Notes under the pieces: generated by a model
Seen by the model: only the letters and a program-made list of their open reading frames with translations
Databases searched by the model: none
What the model was told of the DNA's origin: nothing
Shown: in pieces, positions 41,731 to 51,052 of the stretch
How positions within the stretch are numbered: position 1 is the first letter of the stretch
Layout: each line of letters starts with the position of its first letter
Made by a program: the position numbers and the translations under genes
NCBI GenBank assembly: GCA_910577105.1
Contig: CAJTMB010000009.1
Coordinates: 47,327-111,326, forward strand
Source of the DNA: an uncultured Lachnospiraceae bacterium
GTDB taxonomy: Bacteria; Bacillota; Clostridia; Lachnospirales; Lachnospiraceae
Length of the DNA stretch: 64,000 nucleotides
Direction of reading: 5' to 3'

Positions 41731-42315
41731 TTACAATGCAATGCTTTTCAAAGTATTCAGAATCCCCGCCGAAACATCCTGCTGTGCCTGCAGCTGCCTT
41801 AACTGCTCCAGACGTTTGGTATACTGTGAAAAATCCTTATACAGCTTTATGGTAACGTTGGTATAATTGTCCACCTTCAGGCAGGTATCCAGATGTTTTG
41901 CACAGTCAGCTTCCGAAACCTTATCCGAAGGCATATAACCCGCAACCGTGTTCCCGCACACTGCCAGATGTAAAACGGGATATGTTTTTTCCCTTGAAGT
42001 GAAAATCATGTCATAAAGGCAGAAAAGGCCTTCAGAATGATTCTCAACCTCATCCGCTTCCTCTTTGGAAAGACTGTGATACTTACAGTACATAATGGTT
42101 TCCACAAGGCTTTTGCAGGCAGGAAGGCATCCCAACACGGCAACAATTGTCAGAAGATTGTTGCGCGTGCCTGTGGTAATCCAGCCTGCTGCAAGCAGCG
42201 AGAAAGATATCAGAAAATAGATGACGGTACGGGCCACTTCATATTTTTTCTGACTGTTCAGGTAGTTTCTCAAACCCTTAACCCCTGATGTTGCAAATAA
42301 ACGCTTTAAGTCCAT
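41731..42315 (-). CDS. Conserved-looking membrane protein of unknown function
   Basis: This 194-residue protein has two adjacent membrane segments (about residues 29-46 and 52-70) after a basic N-terminus (KRLFATSGVKGLRNYLNSQKK). A soluble C-terminal region of about 120 residues ends in a Gln-rich coiled stretch (RLEQLRQLQAQQD). I do not recognise the family. It may be co-transcribed with the RluA-family gene downstream. Confidence 0.65.
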   Translation of the reverse strand: MDLKRLFATSGVKGLRNYLNSQKKYEVARTVIYFLISFSLLAAGWITTGTRNNLLTIVAVLGCLPACKSLVETIMYCKYHSLSKEEADEVENHSEGLFCLYDMIFTSREKTYPVLHLAVCGNTVAGYMPSDKVSEADCAKHLDTCLKVDNYTNVTIKLYKDFSQYTKRLEQLRQLQAQQDVSAGILNTLKSIAL

Positions 42316-42345
42316 AATCCTTAATCCTTTTTCTTAACAGGCTAT

Positions 42346-43122
42346 TTATTGCTCTACATATTTAAAAAACTGCATGAGGGCAAGAATGGCTTCCTGCGGA
42401 CACAGCTTTGTGGCAAGCAGAAATGCCTTCATGGAAATACCGGGCACCGCCATGGAACGTTTCTTATAAGAAGCTTTCAATGCCTCTGAAACACATTTCC
42501 CGGCAGATATCATGGTCAGCTTTTTCACTGCAAGCGTGGTTCCATACTGCTCCGCAACACTGAAAAACTCTGTATTGACGGGACCGGGACACACGGCTGT
42601 CACATAAATGCCGTAACAGGAAAGTTCTCTGTTTAATGCCCGTGAAAAACTGAGCACATAGGATTTGGTAGCTGCGTAAACGGCAAAATCCGGCTGCGGA
42701 ACAAAAGCGGCGCTGGAAGCCATCTGAATGATGCGGCTGCCCCTTGCCATATAAGGCAGAACAATATAGGTCATTTTTGTCAGTGCTTCACAGTTTACCT
42801 GTAACATGCCAAGCTGTTCCTCAAGGGACAGTTCTTCAAAAGCTCCCATCAGTCCATACCCGGCAGCGTTTATCAGCATACGGACGGTTACCTGGGATTC
42901 CTCCAGAAGCATTTCAAAATCATCCATGGCATATTCATCCGTAAGGTCCATCATAATCAGCCTGGTATTATGCTCCATCACGCGCGCCACCTCTAAAAGC
43001 CTGTCTTCCCTGCGCGCTATCATCCAGATTTCATCGATATTGGAAAATGCCGTGTCAATCTGCAATGCAAATTCCTGTCCGATGCCGGAGGAGGCACCTG
43101 TAATAATAATAATGTTTTTCAT
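42346..43122 (-). CDS. Short-chain dehydrogenase/reductase
   Basis: This 258-residue SDR has the Rossmann motif ITGASSGIGQEF (about residues 6-17), an INAAGYG strand, catalytic Ser in MASSAAF and YxxxK in VYAATKSYV, and CPGPVNTEF. A hydrophobic C-terminus is present. Substrate unknown; DltE/YqjQ-like oxidoreductases are similar. ATG 43122 fits the family; the ATG at 43134 with GAGGA spacing is another choice. Confidence 0.88.
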   Translation of the reverse strand: MKNIIIITGASSGIGQEFALQIDTAFSNIDEIWMIARREDRLLEVARVMEHNTRLIMMDLTDEYAMDDFEMLLEESQVTVRMLINAAGYGLMGAFEELSLEEQLGMLQVNCEALTKMTYIVLPYMARGSRIIQMASSAAFVPQPDFAVYAATKSYVLSFSRALNRELSCYGIYVTAVCPGPVNTEFFSVAEQYGTTLAVKKLTMISAGKCVSEALKASYKKRSMAVPGISMKAFLLATKLCPQEAILALMQFFKYVEQ

Positions 43123-43159
43123 ACTTTTCCTCATTTCTGCGCTGCTTTTTTGCGCGATT

Positions 43160-45076
43160 TTATTCCGTTTTCTTTTTCTTATGAACATTTCGGATGGTTC
43201 TTTTCTTTCCTGTTTTCCGTGGACCCTTTTCTGCCGTTTCTTTCTTATTCCTGCTTACGGACGTTGTGTTTCTTTCGTACCTTTTGGGCCTAATCAGGCA
43301 TTTTTTGTCAAACCCTATCAAATCTTCCCTTCCGGCGGCCTTTAACGCCTCGTATACCAACTCATAATTCTTTGGGTTCCGGTATTGAATCAGAGCCCTC
43401 TGCATGGCTTTTTCATGAGGATTTTTACAGACATAAACCGGTTTCATGTCCCTGGGGTCCAGACCTGTGTAATACATAACCGTCGATATGGTGGAAGGCG
43501 TCGGATAAAAATCCTGTACCTGTTCGGGCATATACCCCAAATCCCTGAGATATTCCGCAAGCGCCACCGCTTCTTTCAAGGTGGAGCCCGGATGGGAGGA
43601 CATCAGATACGGAACAAGGTATTGTTTGCTGCCTATCTCGGCATTCAGTTTTTTATACTTGGATACAAACTTTTCGTATACTGCATTCTCCGGCTTTCCC
43701 ATACGCCTTAACACGGCATCACAGATATGCTCCGGCGCCACCTTTAACTGTCCGCTGACATGATACTGCACCAGTTCCCGAAAGAAAGCGTCATCCGCAT
43801 CCGCCATCAGATAGTCAAAACGGATACCGGAACGGACAAATACCTTTTTTACACCGGGAAGCGCTCTCAGTTTCCTGAGAAGCGAAAGGTAATCCTTGTG
43901 CTCCACCTTTAAATTGGGACAGGGTTTCGGAAACAGGCACTGTCTGTTTTTACACACTCCCTGCACAAGCTGCTTCTCACAGGAGGGATGCCTGAAATTT
44001 GCCGTGGGACCGCCCACGTCATGAATATATCCCTTAAAGTCTGCTTCTTTTGTCAACAATTCTGCTTCCTGCAGAATGGATGCATGGCTTCTGGTCTGCA
44101 CGATGCGTCCCTGATGGAATGTCAGGGCGCAAAAACTGCATCCTCCGAAACATCCCCTGTTGCTAATCAGGGAAAATTTGATTTCCGCAATGGCAGGGAC
44201 TCCGCCCTTTTCCTCGTACATGGGATGATAGGTCCGCATATAGGGAAGGGCATAAACTTCATCCATTTCCTCCGTGGAAAGAGGATTGGAAGGCGGATTC
44301 TGCACCACATAAGTGCCGCCCGCATACCCCTCAATTAATACCTTTCCCGTGAAAGCATCCGTATTCTGATACTGCACGGCAAAACTCTCGGCATATTTGG
44401 AGGGGTCCTCCTTCATAGTATCATAATCCGGCAGAATGCATCCATCATAAATACTCTCCAGCGTTTTTGTCTTATATACCGTACCCTGAATAAAAGTAAT
44501 GTCACGGACGTCAATGCCGCTGTTTAATGCATCCGCAATCTCTACGATGCTCCGCTCCCCCATTCCGTAAGAAATCAAATCGGCCTGAGAGTCCAACAGG
44601 ATGGAGCGCTTGAACTTATCCGACCAGTAATCGTAATGTGCCATCCGTCTCAGGCTGGCCTCAATGCCGCCGATAACAATGGGAACGTCTTTATAAGTAC
44701 GGCGTATGAGGTTGCAATATACAACGGTTGCATAATCCGGTCTTTTTCCGCACTCACCCCCCGGTGTATAAGCGTCGCTGCTTCTTCTTTTTCTGGAAAC
44801 GGAGTAATGGTTCACCATACTGTCCATATTGCCGCCGCTTACAAGGAAAGCAAGTCTGGGCCTGCCCAAAACCGAGATGCTGTCTTCCCTTTTCCAGTCG
44901 GGCTGGGAAATAATACCCACCGTGTAGCCGTGCGCCTCCAGAATCCTGCTGATAATGGCATGACCAAAAGAAGGATGGTCCACATAGGCATCCCCGATTA
45001 CATATATAAAATCCAGTTGTTCCAAATGCAATTGTTGCATATCCTGCCTGCACACAGGTAAAAATCTGCCTTCCAA
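43160..45076 (-). CDS. YgiQ-family radical SAM protein
   Basis: This 638-residue protein has the UPF0313/YgiQ layout: an N-terminal region with DAYVDHPSFGHAIISR, the radical SAM motif SNRGCFGGCSFCALTFHQG, and a later Cys cluster (CKNRQCLFPKPCPNL). The very basic C-terminus (KKKTE) is common. It starts at TTG 45076, seven bases after GGAGG. Biochemical role unknown. Confidence 0.92.
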   Translation of the reverse strand: MEGRFLPVCRQDMQQLHLEQLDFIYVIGDAYVDHPSFGHAIISRILEAHGYTVGIISQPDWKREDSISVLGRPRLAFLVSGGNMDSMVNHYSVSRKRRSSDAYTPGGECGKRPDYATVVYCNLIRRTYKDVPIVIGGIEASLRRMAHYDYWSDKFKRSILLDSQADLISYGMGERSIVEIADALNSGIDVRDITFIQGTVYKTKTLESIYDGCILPDYDTMKEDPSKYAESFAVQYQNTDAFTGKVLIEGYAGGTYVVQNPPSNPLSTEEMDEVYALPYMRTYHPMYEEKGGVPAIAEIKFSLISNRGCFGGCSFCALTFHQGRIVQTRSHASILQEAELLTKEADFKGYIHDVGGPTANFRHPSCEKQLVQGVCKNRQCLFPKPCPNLKVEHKDYLSLLRKLRALPGVKKVFVRSGIRFDYLMADADDAFFRELVQYHVSGQLKVAPEHICDAVLRRMGKPENAVYEKFVSKYKKLNAEIGSKQYLVPYLMSSHPGSTLKEAVALAEYLRDLGYMPEQVQDFYPTPSTISTVMYYTGLDPRDMKPVYVCKNPHEKAMQRALIQYRNPKNYELVYEALKAAGREDLIGFDKKCLIRPKRYERNTTSVSRNKKETAEKGPRKTGKKRTIRNVHKKKKTE

Positions 45077-45098
45077 GTCATACCTCCAAAACGTTACA

Positions 45099-45773
45099 TC
45101 AAAGCAGTTCTTCGTAATCCTCTATATAGTAATCCGCCAGTTCCTGCTTCTTTTTCCTGATACCGGCAGAATATTTATCCTCCACCGCACACACTTTCAT
45201 GCCTGCCGCAATCCCCGCACGGATGCCGGGAAGGATATCCTCAAATACAAGACACTTTTCCGGTTTTACGTCCAGTTTCTTTGCCACTGCCAGATAAATG
45301 TCCGACGCCGGCTTGCCTTTTTTTACCTCGCATGCCGTCATGATGCAGGAAAAATATGTTTCAAAAGACAAGGCTTTTGCCGCGCTCTCCACCAGTTCCC
45401 TGGAATTGCTCGTGGCAACTCCCAGTTTTATCCCACATGTTCTGCAATGCTTTAAAAATTGCTCTGCCCCCTTTTTATACGGGATTTCATAAAGATACTT
45501 GTCACATGCCATGGCAATCCAGTCCGCTTTCATCTTATCCAGACTGTCAGGAAGTCCGAACCTTTCCTTAAAATACACCGCCGTTTCTGAAAAGCTCATG
45601 CCCTCGATATCAGTTTGTAAATCCCGGGGCGGAACAATATCAAATCTTCCCAGATAAGCAATGTCTATATCCTCCCATATCCACATGGAATCCACAAGGG
45701 TCCCGTCAAGGTCAAAAATCACCGCTTCAAAATCTGCAATCTTCTCCTTTAATGGATTATCATTCTTTATCAT
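45099..45773 (-). CDS. HAD-superfamily hydrolase (beta-phosphoglucomutase-like)
   Basis: This 224-residue HAD subfamily I enzyme has motif 1 FDLDGTLVDS, motif 2 in LGVATSNSRELV, the Lys in KKGKPASDIYL, and motif 4 VFEDILPGIRAG. The cap is helical. It is likely a sugar-phosphate or nucleotide phosphatase. It overlaps the RsuA-type gene start by four bases. Confidence 0.88.
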   Translation of the reverse strand: MIKNDNPLKEKIADFEAVIFDLDGTLVDSMWIWEDIDIAYLGRFDIVPPRDLQTDIEGMSFSETAVYFKERFGLPDSLDKMKADWIAMACDKYLYEIPYKKGAEQFLKHCRTCGIKLGVATSNSRELVESAAKALSFETYFSCIMTACEVKKGKPASDIYLAVAKKLDVKPEKCLVFEDILPGIRAGIAAGMKVCAVEDKYSAGIRKKKQELADYYIEDYEELL

Positions 45774-46480
45774 AACAGATTCTCCTGTCTTAATTTTAGT
45801 AACTCCTCCCGGTTGAGCGGCCTGAAACTGCCTTTCTCCAGGTCTTTTGGCAGCGCCAGCGGGCCCATGGACAATCTTTTTAAGTATATTACTTCATTGC
45901 CTACTGCTTCCAGCATCCTTTTTACCTGATGGAAACGCCCTTCTTGAATAATAAGCTTTATCTCATTATCCGCAATCTGTTCCACCCTCGCAGGCAGCGT
46001 CAGTGTCTCATCCCCGATGTCTACACCCGCCTCCAGACATTTTGCATCCTGTTGACAAAGCGGCAGCTTTGTCCGGACAAAATAGGTTTTATCCACATGT
46101 TTTTTGGGAGATAAGAGCTTATGTGCCAGCTCCCCGTCATCTGTAATCAGCAAAAGACCTTCTGCATCCTTGTCCAGTCTGCCGACAGGAAAAAGATTCC
46201 TGACTTTTTCACCTGCAAGCAAATCCACAACCGTTTGCTGGCTTTGGTCCCTCGTAGCCGTTATCACACCGGCCGGCTTATGCAAAAGGTAATAATGAAA
46301 CTTTTGAAACAGACATACTTCACCGCGCACGGCAACCACATCGGCTTCTTCCTCCAGTTTTCTGTCTGCCGCTGTTTCCTGCAAGCCATTTACCGTGACA
46401 AACCCTTTCCGGATAAGCTGTTTAACCTCACTTCTGGTACCCTGGCCGGTTTCGCAAAGAAACCTGTCAAGGCGCATCAT
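45770..46480 (-). CDS. rsuA: RsuA-type 16S rRNA pseudouridine synthase
   Basis: This 236-residue protein has an S4 domain (MRLDRFLCETGQGTRSEVKQLIRKG) and the RsuA/RluB/E catalytic motif GRLDKDAEGLLLITDDG. RLDKDAEGLL is the RsuA form. It probably modifies U516 of 16S rRNA. ATG 46480 lies seven bases after GGAGG. Confidence 0.9.
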   Translation of the reverse strand: MMRLDRFLCETGQGTRSEVKQLIRKGFVTVNGLQETAADRKLEEEADVVAVRGEVCLFQKFHYYLLHKPAGVITATRDQSQQTVVDLLAGEKVRNLFPVGRLDKDAEGLLLITDDGELAHKLLSPKKHVDKTYFVRTKLPLCQQDAKCLEAGVDIGDETLTLPARVEQIADNEIKLIIQEGRFHQVKRMLEAVGNEVIYLKRLSMGPLALPKDLEKGSFRPLNREELLKLRQENLL

Positions 46481-46908
46481 ACATTGTCCTCCTGATTGGC
46501 AAGTACCCATTCCTGCAGGATTTCATAAATATGGGAATAAGACTTTTTCAATGAACGCGGGCACATGGAAGAATCTGCAAAGCAATGGCTCGACTCCCCT
46601 GTAGTGTGCAGTTTGCCCTCTGTATCGTAAATGCGGTATCCGAGGCTTAATTTTATTCCATTAAAATGCAGGGGGGACAACTGTATCTGAAAGCTTTCCC
46701 CGTAACGGAAGGGCAGTCTGTACTTGCAGGAAACCGAAAGAACCGGAATCAACAATCCCTGCCTTTCCATCTCTGCATAGGATAAAGACAAATCCTCCAT
46801 CAAGGAAAGCCTCGCTTCCTCCATCCACCTGATATAATTGGAATGATGTACAATTCCCATCTGGTCTGTTTCGTAATAATTGACCTTCCGCCCATAAAAA
46901 TATCCCAT
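46477..46908 (-). CDS. YbgC/FadM-type acyl-CoA thioesterase
   Basis: This 143-residue hot-dog fold protein has the catalytic Asp region YYETDQMGIVHHSNYIRWMEEAR, standard for 4-hydroxybenzoyl-CoA-thioesterase-like enzymes. GGGAGG precedes ATG 46908. It overlaps rsuA by four bases and is divergent from the YlbJ-like gene. Confidence 0.9.
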   Translation of the reverse strand: MGYFYGRKVNYYETDQMGIVHHSNYIRWMEEARLSLMEDLSLSYAEMERQGLLIPVLSVSCKYRLPFRYGESFQIQLSPLHFNGIKLSLGYRIYDTEGKLHTTGESSHCFADSSMCPRSLKKSYSHIYEILQEWVLANQEDNV

Positions 46909-46983
46909 CACACTACCTCCCATTCATGTTCTGTTTTCTCAAATCATACAATATGAATAAGTCCGTATCAGGCAGGCATAACC

Positions 46984-47943
46984 ATGAAAGCAATGTTAAA
47001 TAAATTAATAAAATCCGGCCTTTTTTTACTGCTCTTTACCCTCATCCTGCTCTATCCACAGTTAAGCCTTTATTATGCGGCAGTCGGACTGAAACTATGG
47101 TTTGAGCGTATGGTGCCTACCCTGCTCCCCTTTATGATTTTATCGGGTATCATGGTACGTCAAAATCTTACAGAAGGATTTGCCGGCATCCTGTACCCGG
47201 TACTGCGACCACTGTTTAAAATCAGCAGAAACTGTACCTATTGCCTGCTTCTAGGCTTTTTATGCGGTTTTCCCATGGGTGCCCGCACCGTAGCGGAACT
47301 TTATGAGAGGAAACGCCTGAATAAAAGAGAAGCGGAATTTCTGCTGGCTTTCTGCAATAATATCGGTCCTGTATATTATATCAGTTTTTTGCTCCCTGTA
47401 ACAGGACTTTCTTCCAAAGGCAGACTGCCTTTTTATCTGTTCGGCATGTATGGCATCCCCCTGCTCTATGGTCTTTTTCTGCGCTACACCGGATTTCTAT
47501 TGCCCAAGGGCTGTTTTTCCCTTCCTGAAACCGGTAAACGCTCATCCCATCCCGAACCCGAAGAACGTTTTCCCATAAGCCTGGACAACGCCATGCAGTC
47601 CGGCATTACCGGCATTACCACATTGGGAGGCTATATGATTCTGTTTAATCTGCTGAATCTGGTTCCGCATGCCTTGAATCTGTTTTTTTGCCTTTCCCTG
47701 CCGGAAAAATGGCTGGCTGTTACAAACTGTATGCTGGAAATCACCAGCGGAATCAGCCGTTTGGGAACATCTTCCACAGCCGTATTAATCCTGCTTCCCC
47801 TTGGCGGACTGTCATGCATTTTTCAGACAGCAAGCATGACAAAACACACAGACCTCTCCCTGCCCCGTTACCTGATGCATAAAAGCATACAAACCGTGCT
47901 GACTGCAGGATACTATTTCCTGCTTCCCTTTTTCCTTTTATGA
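46984..47943 (+). CDS. ylbJ: YlbJ-like nucleoside-recognition-domain membrane protein
   Basis: This 319-residue protein has about eight membrane segments with the Gate/nucleoside-recognition pattern: LPFMILSGIMVRQ, GFLCGFPMGARTVAELYE and FCNNIGPVYYIS. YlbJ is needed for spore cortex or engulfment-stage functions in Bacillus, where it lies next to coaD and rsmD homologues; both occur here at 49976-51039 on the other strand. It overlaps the amidase end by 31 bases, convergently. Confidence 0.82.
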   Translation: MKAMLNKLIKSGLFLLLFTLILLYPQLSLYYAAVGLKLWFERMVPTLLPFMILSGIMVRQNLTEGFAGILYPVLRPLFKISRNCTYCLLLGFLCGFPMGARTVAELYERKRLNKREAEFLLAFCNNIGPVYYISFLLPVTGLSSKGRLPFYLFGMYGIPLLYGLFLRYTGFLLPKGCFSLPETGKRSSHPEPEERFPISLDNAMQSGITGITTLGGYMILFNLLNLVPHALNLFFCLSLPEKWLAVTNCMLEITSGISRLGTSSTAVLILLPLGGLSCIFQTASMTKHTDLSLPRYLMHKSIQTVLTAGYYFLLPFFLL

Positions 47944-49262
47944 CGTCTTTTCCCTGCCACCAGAAGACGCGTTATAAGCAGTGCAACAAACAATACAATA
48001 CATATCAAAAGACATAGTTCCAAAAAGGAAAGAAAAGAAGTTTCTTTCTCCTCCTTTTCCCTTTCCGGAGCCTTAAAACCGGTATATTCTTTGGTTTCCT
48101 GACTCTCCTCGGGTAAAGCAGGCGGACTTTCCGTTTCCGTGGGCAAAGGCACTTCCTCCGGCGTGTTTACAAACACGGGAAAACCGGTTAAGACATTACT
48201 CTCCGTATATCTGTCATACTGGTTCACTGCCCTTACCACGATGGCCGGACTGATTCCTTCGGGAATCTCAACCTCAAAAGTAAAAATATCGGGGCTGTAT
48301 TCCGCCATCACATCCGTCTCGGGCCACGCAAGATACGGCGTATAGGTAGTGCCACCGTCAATACTGTAAGAATAGTAAAGCATCGGACTGTCATAATCGT
48401 GTCCCGTCACCGTAACGCCCACCACATGCCTTTCCAAATCTACATAGGACTCCTCAATCATACAAATATCAGGGTCCGTTTCATCCGCCTGCACATACAA
48501 AGTTCCCGGCGTGTCCGCTTCCAGGTCAGGACCGTATCCCCCGCCACTGTAATCCACCCCAAGGATTTCACTCTTTAATCCAAAAAACTTTGCCGCTGAC
48601 GTGGCATCCGCAACGCCGAATGCAATCAAATCCTCTTCGGAATCACAAAATCCCACATCCGTATCGTGGTCTATGTGACAGTGCTCTATCAGCGCTGCTG
48701 CAATATCATATTCGTTGCAAAAGCGGAGAATTCCGTAATAATCCTCGCCTTTGTCATTAAACCTTGTCTTTACGCCCCGGATAAACAAGCCCATTTCCTT
48801 CATCGCGTCCATCTGGATACAGCCAAAACGGTAACCTTCCCTGTTAAGCTCACCAAAGGCGGAAACCCACACCTCCGACCCAAACAGTTTGTTTTCCGGG
48901 GACATGTTAAAGTGCAGGCAGAACACAAAATCCGCATTGACGGATGCGGCAAAATCCGCCCTTGCCTGTATGCTCATATCCGTATCCTCAGTATGGGTCA
49001 GATATACCGTAATCCCTTCATACTTGCTTAATTCCTCATACATGGCATTGGCTACCGTCATGTTCATTTCTTTTTCCAGAAACCCGTTATAATCCGCGCC
49101 GAGATTTTTCCCCCCGTGCCCCGCATCTATTACCACCACGAGCTGCCCGTCCGTATCCGGCGGATAGTAAAATCCTTCCGCGCTTGCTTCGCTTTTCCCC
49201 TCTGTTCCCCATAACAGGAAAAAAAGGAAAAGGGCAACAAAAAACCTTCCACATCTTTTCAT
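47913..49262 (-). CDS. Membrane-anchored N-acetylmuramoyl-L-alanine amidase
   Basis: This 449-residue protein has a signal peptide (RFFVALFLFFLLWG) and an Amidase_3 domain. Zinc ligands are His in VIDAGHGG, Glu in EKEMN, His in FCLHFN, and the catalytic Glu is in ALIEHCH. A beta-rich module, a Pro/Glu linker and a C-terminal membrane segment with a basic tail follow, so it is likely surface-tethered. Sporulation or division wall hydrolysis is plausible. ATG 49262 follows GGGAGG; upstream residues are not signal-like. Confidence 0.9.
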   Translation of the reverse strand: MKRCGRFFVALFLFFLLWGTEGKSEASAEGFYYPPDTDGQLVVVIDAGHGGKNLGADYNGFLEKEMNMTVANAMYEELSKYEGITVYLTHTEDTDMSIQARADFAASVNADFVFCLHFNMSPENKLFGSEVWVSAFGELNREGYRFGCIQMDAMKEMGLFIRGVKTRFNDKGEDYYGILRFCNEYDIAAALIEHCHIDHDTDVGFCDSEEDLIAFGVADATSAAKFFGLKSEILGVDYSGGGYGPDLEADTPGTLYVQADETDPDICMIEESYVDLERHVVGVTVTGHDYDSPMLYYSYSIDGGTTYTPYLAWPETDVMAEYSPDIFTFEVEIPEGISPAIVVRAVNQYDRYTESNVLTGFPVFVNTPEEVPLPTETESPPALPEESQETKEYTGFKAPEREKEEKETSFLSFLELCLLICIVLFVALLITRLLVAGKRRHKRKKGSRK

Positions 49263-49283
49263 CAAGCTATCCTCCCAGTCTAT

Positions 49284-49334
49284 AAAAGCAAAAGGCCGGT
49301 TTCCGGTTAACGCTAAGTTTTCCGGAAACCGGTC
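49284..49334 (-). terminator. Strong terminator between the coiled-coil and amidase genes
   Basis: CCGGTTTCCGG (49296-49306) and CCGGAAACCGG (49322-49332) are perfect arms; on the minus strand TTTTGCTTTTAT follows. Confidence 0.8.
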
Positions 49335-49353
49335 TGTTTTGTTCTTATCTTTG

Positions 49354-49950
49354 TCAAATAACATCTATGCCGTCCTGCTCCGCATCCAGGCTGACCTCTT
49401 CAAATTCATCCACAGACGGATTGAGTTCCGCCCTGTTCGATTGGATAATATCATGATAATGGTTCAAATTCCCTATCAAAGCGTCGTAATCGGCAGCTGC
49501 CGTCTGGGATGAAGCCGCAATGATGTTTTCCAGATTGGCAAGCATATCATCCATGTACTGCATGGCAGACATCCTGACCTGATTGGCCTCCATGGTGGCA
49601 TTGTCCAGTATCTCCTGTGCCTGTCTGGTAGCCATGGTTACCACTTCGTTGGCCTGCGCATATGCCTGCTGCATGATTTCATGCTCGTTGATGAGCTGGT
49701 TTGTCTGTATGGTTGCCTCATTAATCAGCGACTCCGCTTTTGTGCGGGCGTCATTTAAAATGGCTTCCTTGTTACTGATGATTTTTTGATATCTTTTAAT
49801 TTCATCAGGTGTTTTCATGCGAAGTTCTCGCAAAAGTTCATCTATTTCATCTTTATTGACAACTATTTTGGTGCTTGAAAAAGCCTGCGGCTTACAACTG
49901 TCAATATATTCTTCAATTTCGTCAATTAACTGCTCAATTCTGCTGCTCAT
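49354..49950 (-). CDS. Coiled-coil protein, DivIVA/ATPase-b-like, unknown role
   Basis: This 198-residue protein is soluble, acidic and mostly helical. Residues about 60-150 form a continuous heptad-like helix (KAESLINEATIQTNQLINEHEIMQQAYAQ), similar to DivIVA or F-type ATPase b helices. No membrane anchor. It lies between coaD and the amidase gene. Function is not assignable. Confidence 0.7.
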   Translation of the reverse strand: MSSRIEQLIDEIEEYIDSCKPQAFSSTKIVVNKDEIDELLRELRMKTPDEIKRYQKIISNKEAILNDARTKAESLINEATIQTNQLINEHEIMQQAYAQANEVVTMATRQAQEILDNATMEANQVRMSAMQYMDDMLANLENIIAASSQTAAADYDALIGNLNHYHDIIQSNRAELNPSVDEFEEVSLDAEQDGIDVI

Positions 49951-49975
49951 ACTACTCCTCCTTATAAAGCGGCAG

Positions 49976-50473
49976 TCACCCTCCCCTGCGCTTTATCCCA
50001 TATTTATCATATACCAGCCCGGCAACAAAGTCGGGAACACACATGGAAATATCTCCGCCAAAACTGGCAATCTGCCTGACACCGGAGGAACTCAAATAAG
50101 AATACTCCAAACTGGTTGTAAAAAAAACTGTGTCCAGCTGCTCCTGTGACAGCACCCGGTTTGTCTGGGCTATCTGTAATTCATATTCAAAATCTGTAAT
50201 AGCCCTCAGCCCCCTGACCGCAATATGAATATCTTTTTCCCTGGCATAATCAATCAGCAGACCACTGAAATAGTCCACTTTTACATTAGGCAACCCTTCT
50301 GTTGCTTTTTCTAATATCTTAACACGTTCTTCCACAGAAAACAACGGCATCTTTTCTTTATTATTCAGAACACTGACGATAAGTTCGTCGAATACTGCCG
50401 ATGCCCGTCTGATTATGTCAAGATGTCCAAATGTCAAGGGGTCAAAACTCCCCGGATAAACAGCACGTTTCAT
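49976..50473 (-). CDS. coaD: Phosphopantetheine adenylyltransferase
   Basis: This 165-residue CoA-pathway enzyme starts MKRAVYPGSFDPLTFGHLDIIRRA with the TxGH-like motif. It ends with the LSSSGVRQIASFGGD active-site stretch. It pairs with rsmD upstream, a conserved neighbourhood. ATG 50473 begins the family sequence. Confidence 0.97.
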   Translation of the reverse strand: MKRAVYPGSFDPLTFGHLDIIRRASAVFDELIVSVLNNKEKMPLFSVEERVKILEKATEGLPNVKVDYFSGLLIDYAREKDIHIAVRGLRAITDFEYELQIAQTNRVLSQEQLDTVFFTTSLEYSYLSSSGVRQIASFGGDISMCVPDFVAGLVYDKYGIKRRGG

Positions 50474-50487
50474 TAGATTCCCTTCCC

Positions 50488-51039
50488 TCAACCCGCTATT
50501 TTCAAAAATACATGTTTATTGCTTTTATAAATTTTTTCTTTTACAACTTGATACCCCAATGCTTCCGCATAGGAAAAATCCGTTCCGGCCTCCGCTTCCA
50601 CGATAATCAGAGTATCTTCCGTCACATACCGGTACTCCCTCATGGCAGAAAGAACCTGCTTTTCCAAATCAAGCCCGTACGGGGCATCCATAAAAATAAT
50701 ATCTGCCTCTTTTTCAAAAATACTGCCCAACGCACTTACCGCATCCTGTTTCAGGACAACTGCCTTATCCGCCAGCTTTGTAAAAAGCAGGTTTTCCTGA
50801 ATACAGCTAAGGGCATTTGCCCCATTATCGATGAAATACGCTTTTTTTGCCCCCCTGCTCAGCGCTTCAATCCCGATAGCGCCGCTTCCGCTGAACATGT
50901 CCACAAAAACACTTCCCTGTGTATAAGGCTGCAGCATATTGAATAATGTTTCCTTGATGCGGTCCGTTGTCGGACGCGTATCAAGCCCCTTGGGGCACTT
51001 TAACGGAAGGCTTCTTGCCACTCCTGCAATCACTCTCAT
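50488..51039 (-). CDS. rsmD: 16S rRNA (guanine966-N2)-methyltransferase RsmD
   Basis: This 183-residue methyltransferase has the N-terminal RVIAGVARSLPLKCP strand, SAM motif FVDMFSGSGAIGIEALSRGA, and the catalytic tetrad region IIFMDAPYG. Standard family members carry DPPY/DPPF, so Ala replaces the first Pro. Otherwise length and context with coaD are normal. Confidence 0.93.
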   Translation of the reverse strand: MRVIAGVARSLPLKCPKGLDTRPTTDRIKETLFNMLQPYTQGSVFVDMFSGSGAIGIEALSRGAKKAYFIDNGANALSCIQENLLFTKLADKAVVLKQDAVSALGSIFEKEADIIFMDAPYGLDLEKQVLSAMREYRYVTEDTLIIVEAEAGTDFSYAEALGYQVVKEKIYKSNKHVFLKIAG

Positions 51040-51052
51040 TTCTACACCTCAC

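Noticed and set aside
49354..49950. Annotation of the coiled-coil protein as ATP synthase subunit b or DivIVA
   Set aside because: Similarity is limited to helical composition; no membrane anchor for b and no DivIVA N-terminal motif.
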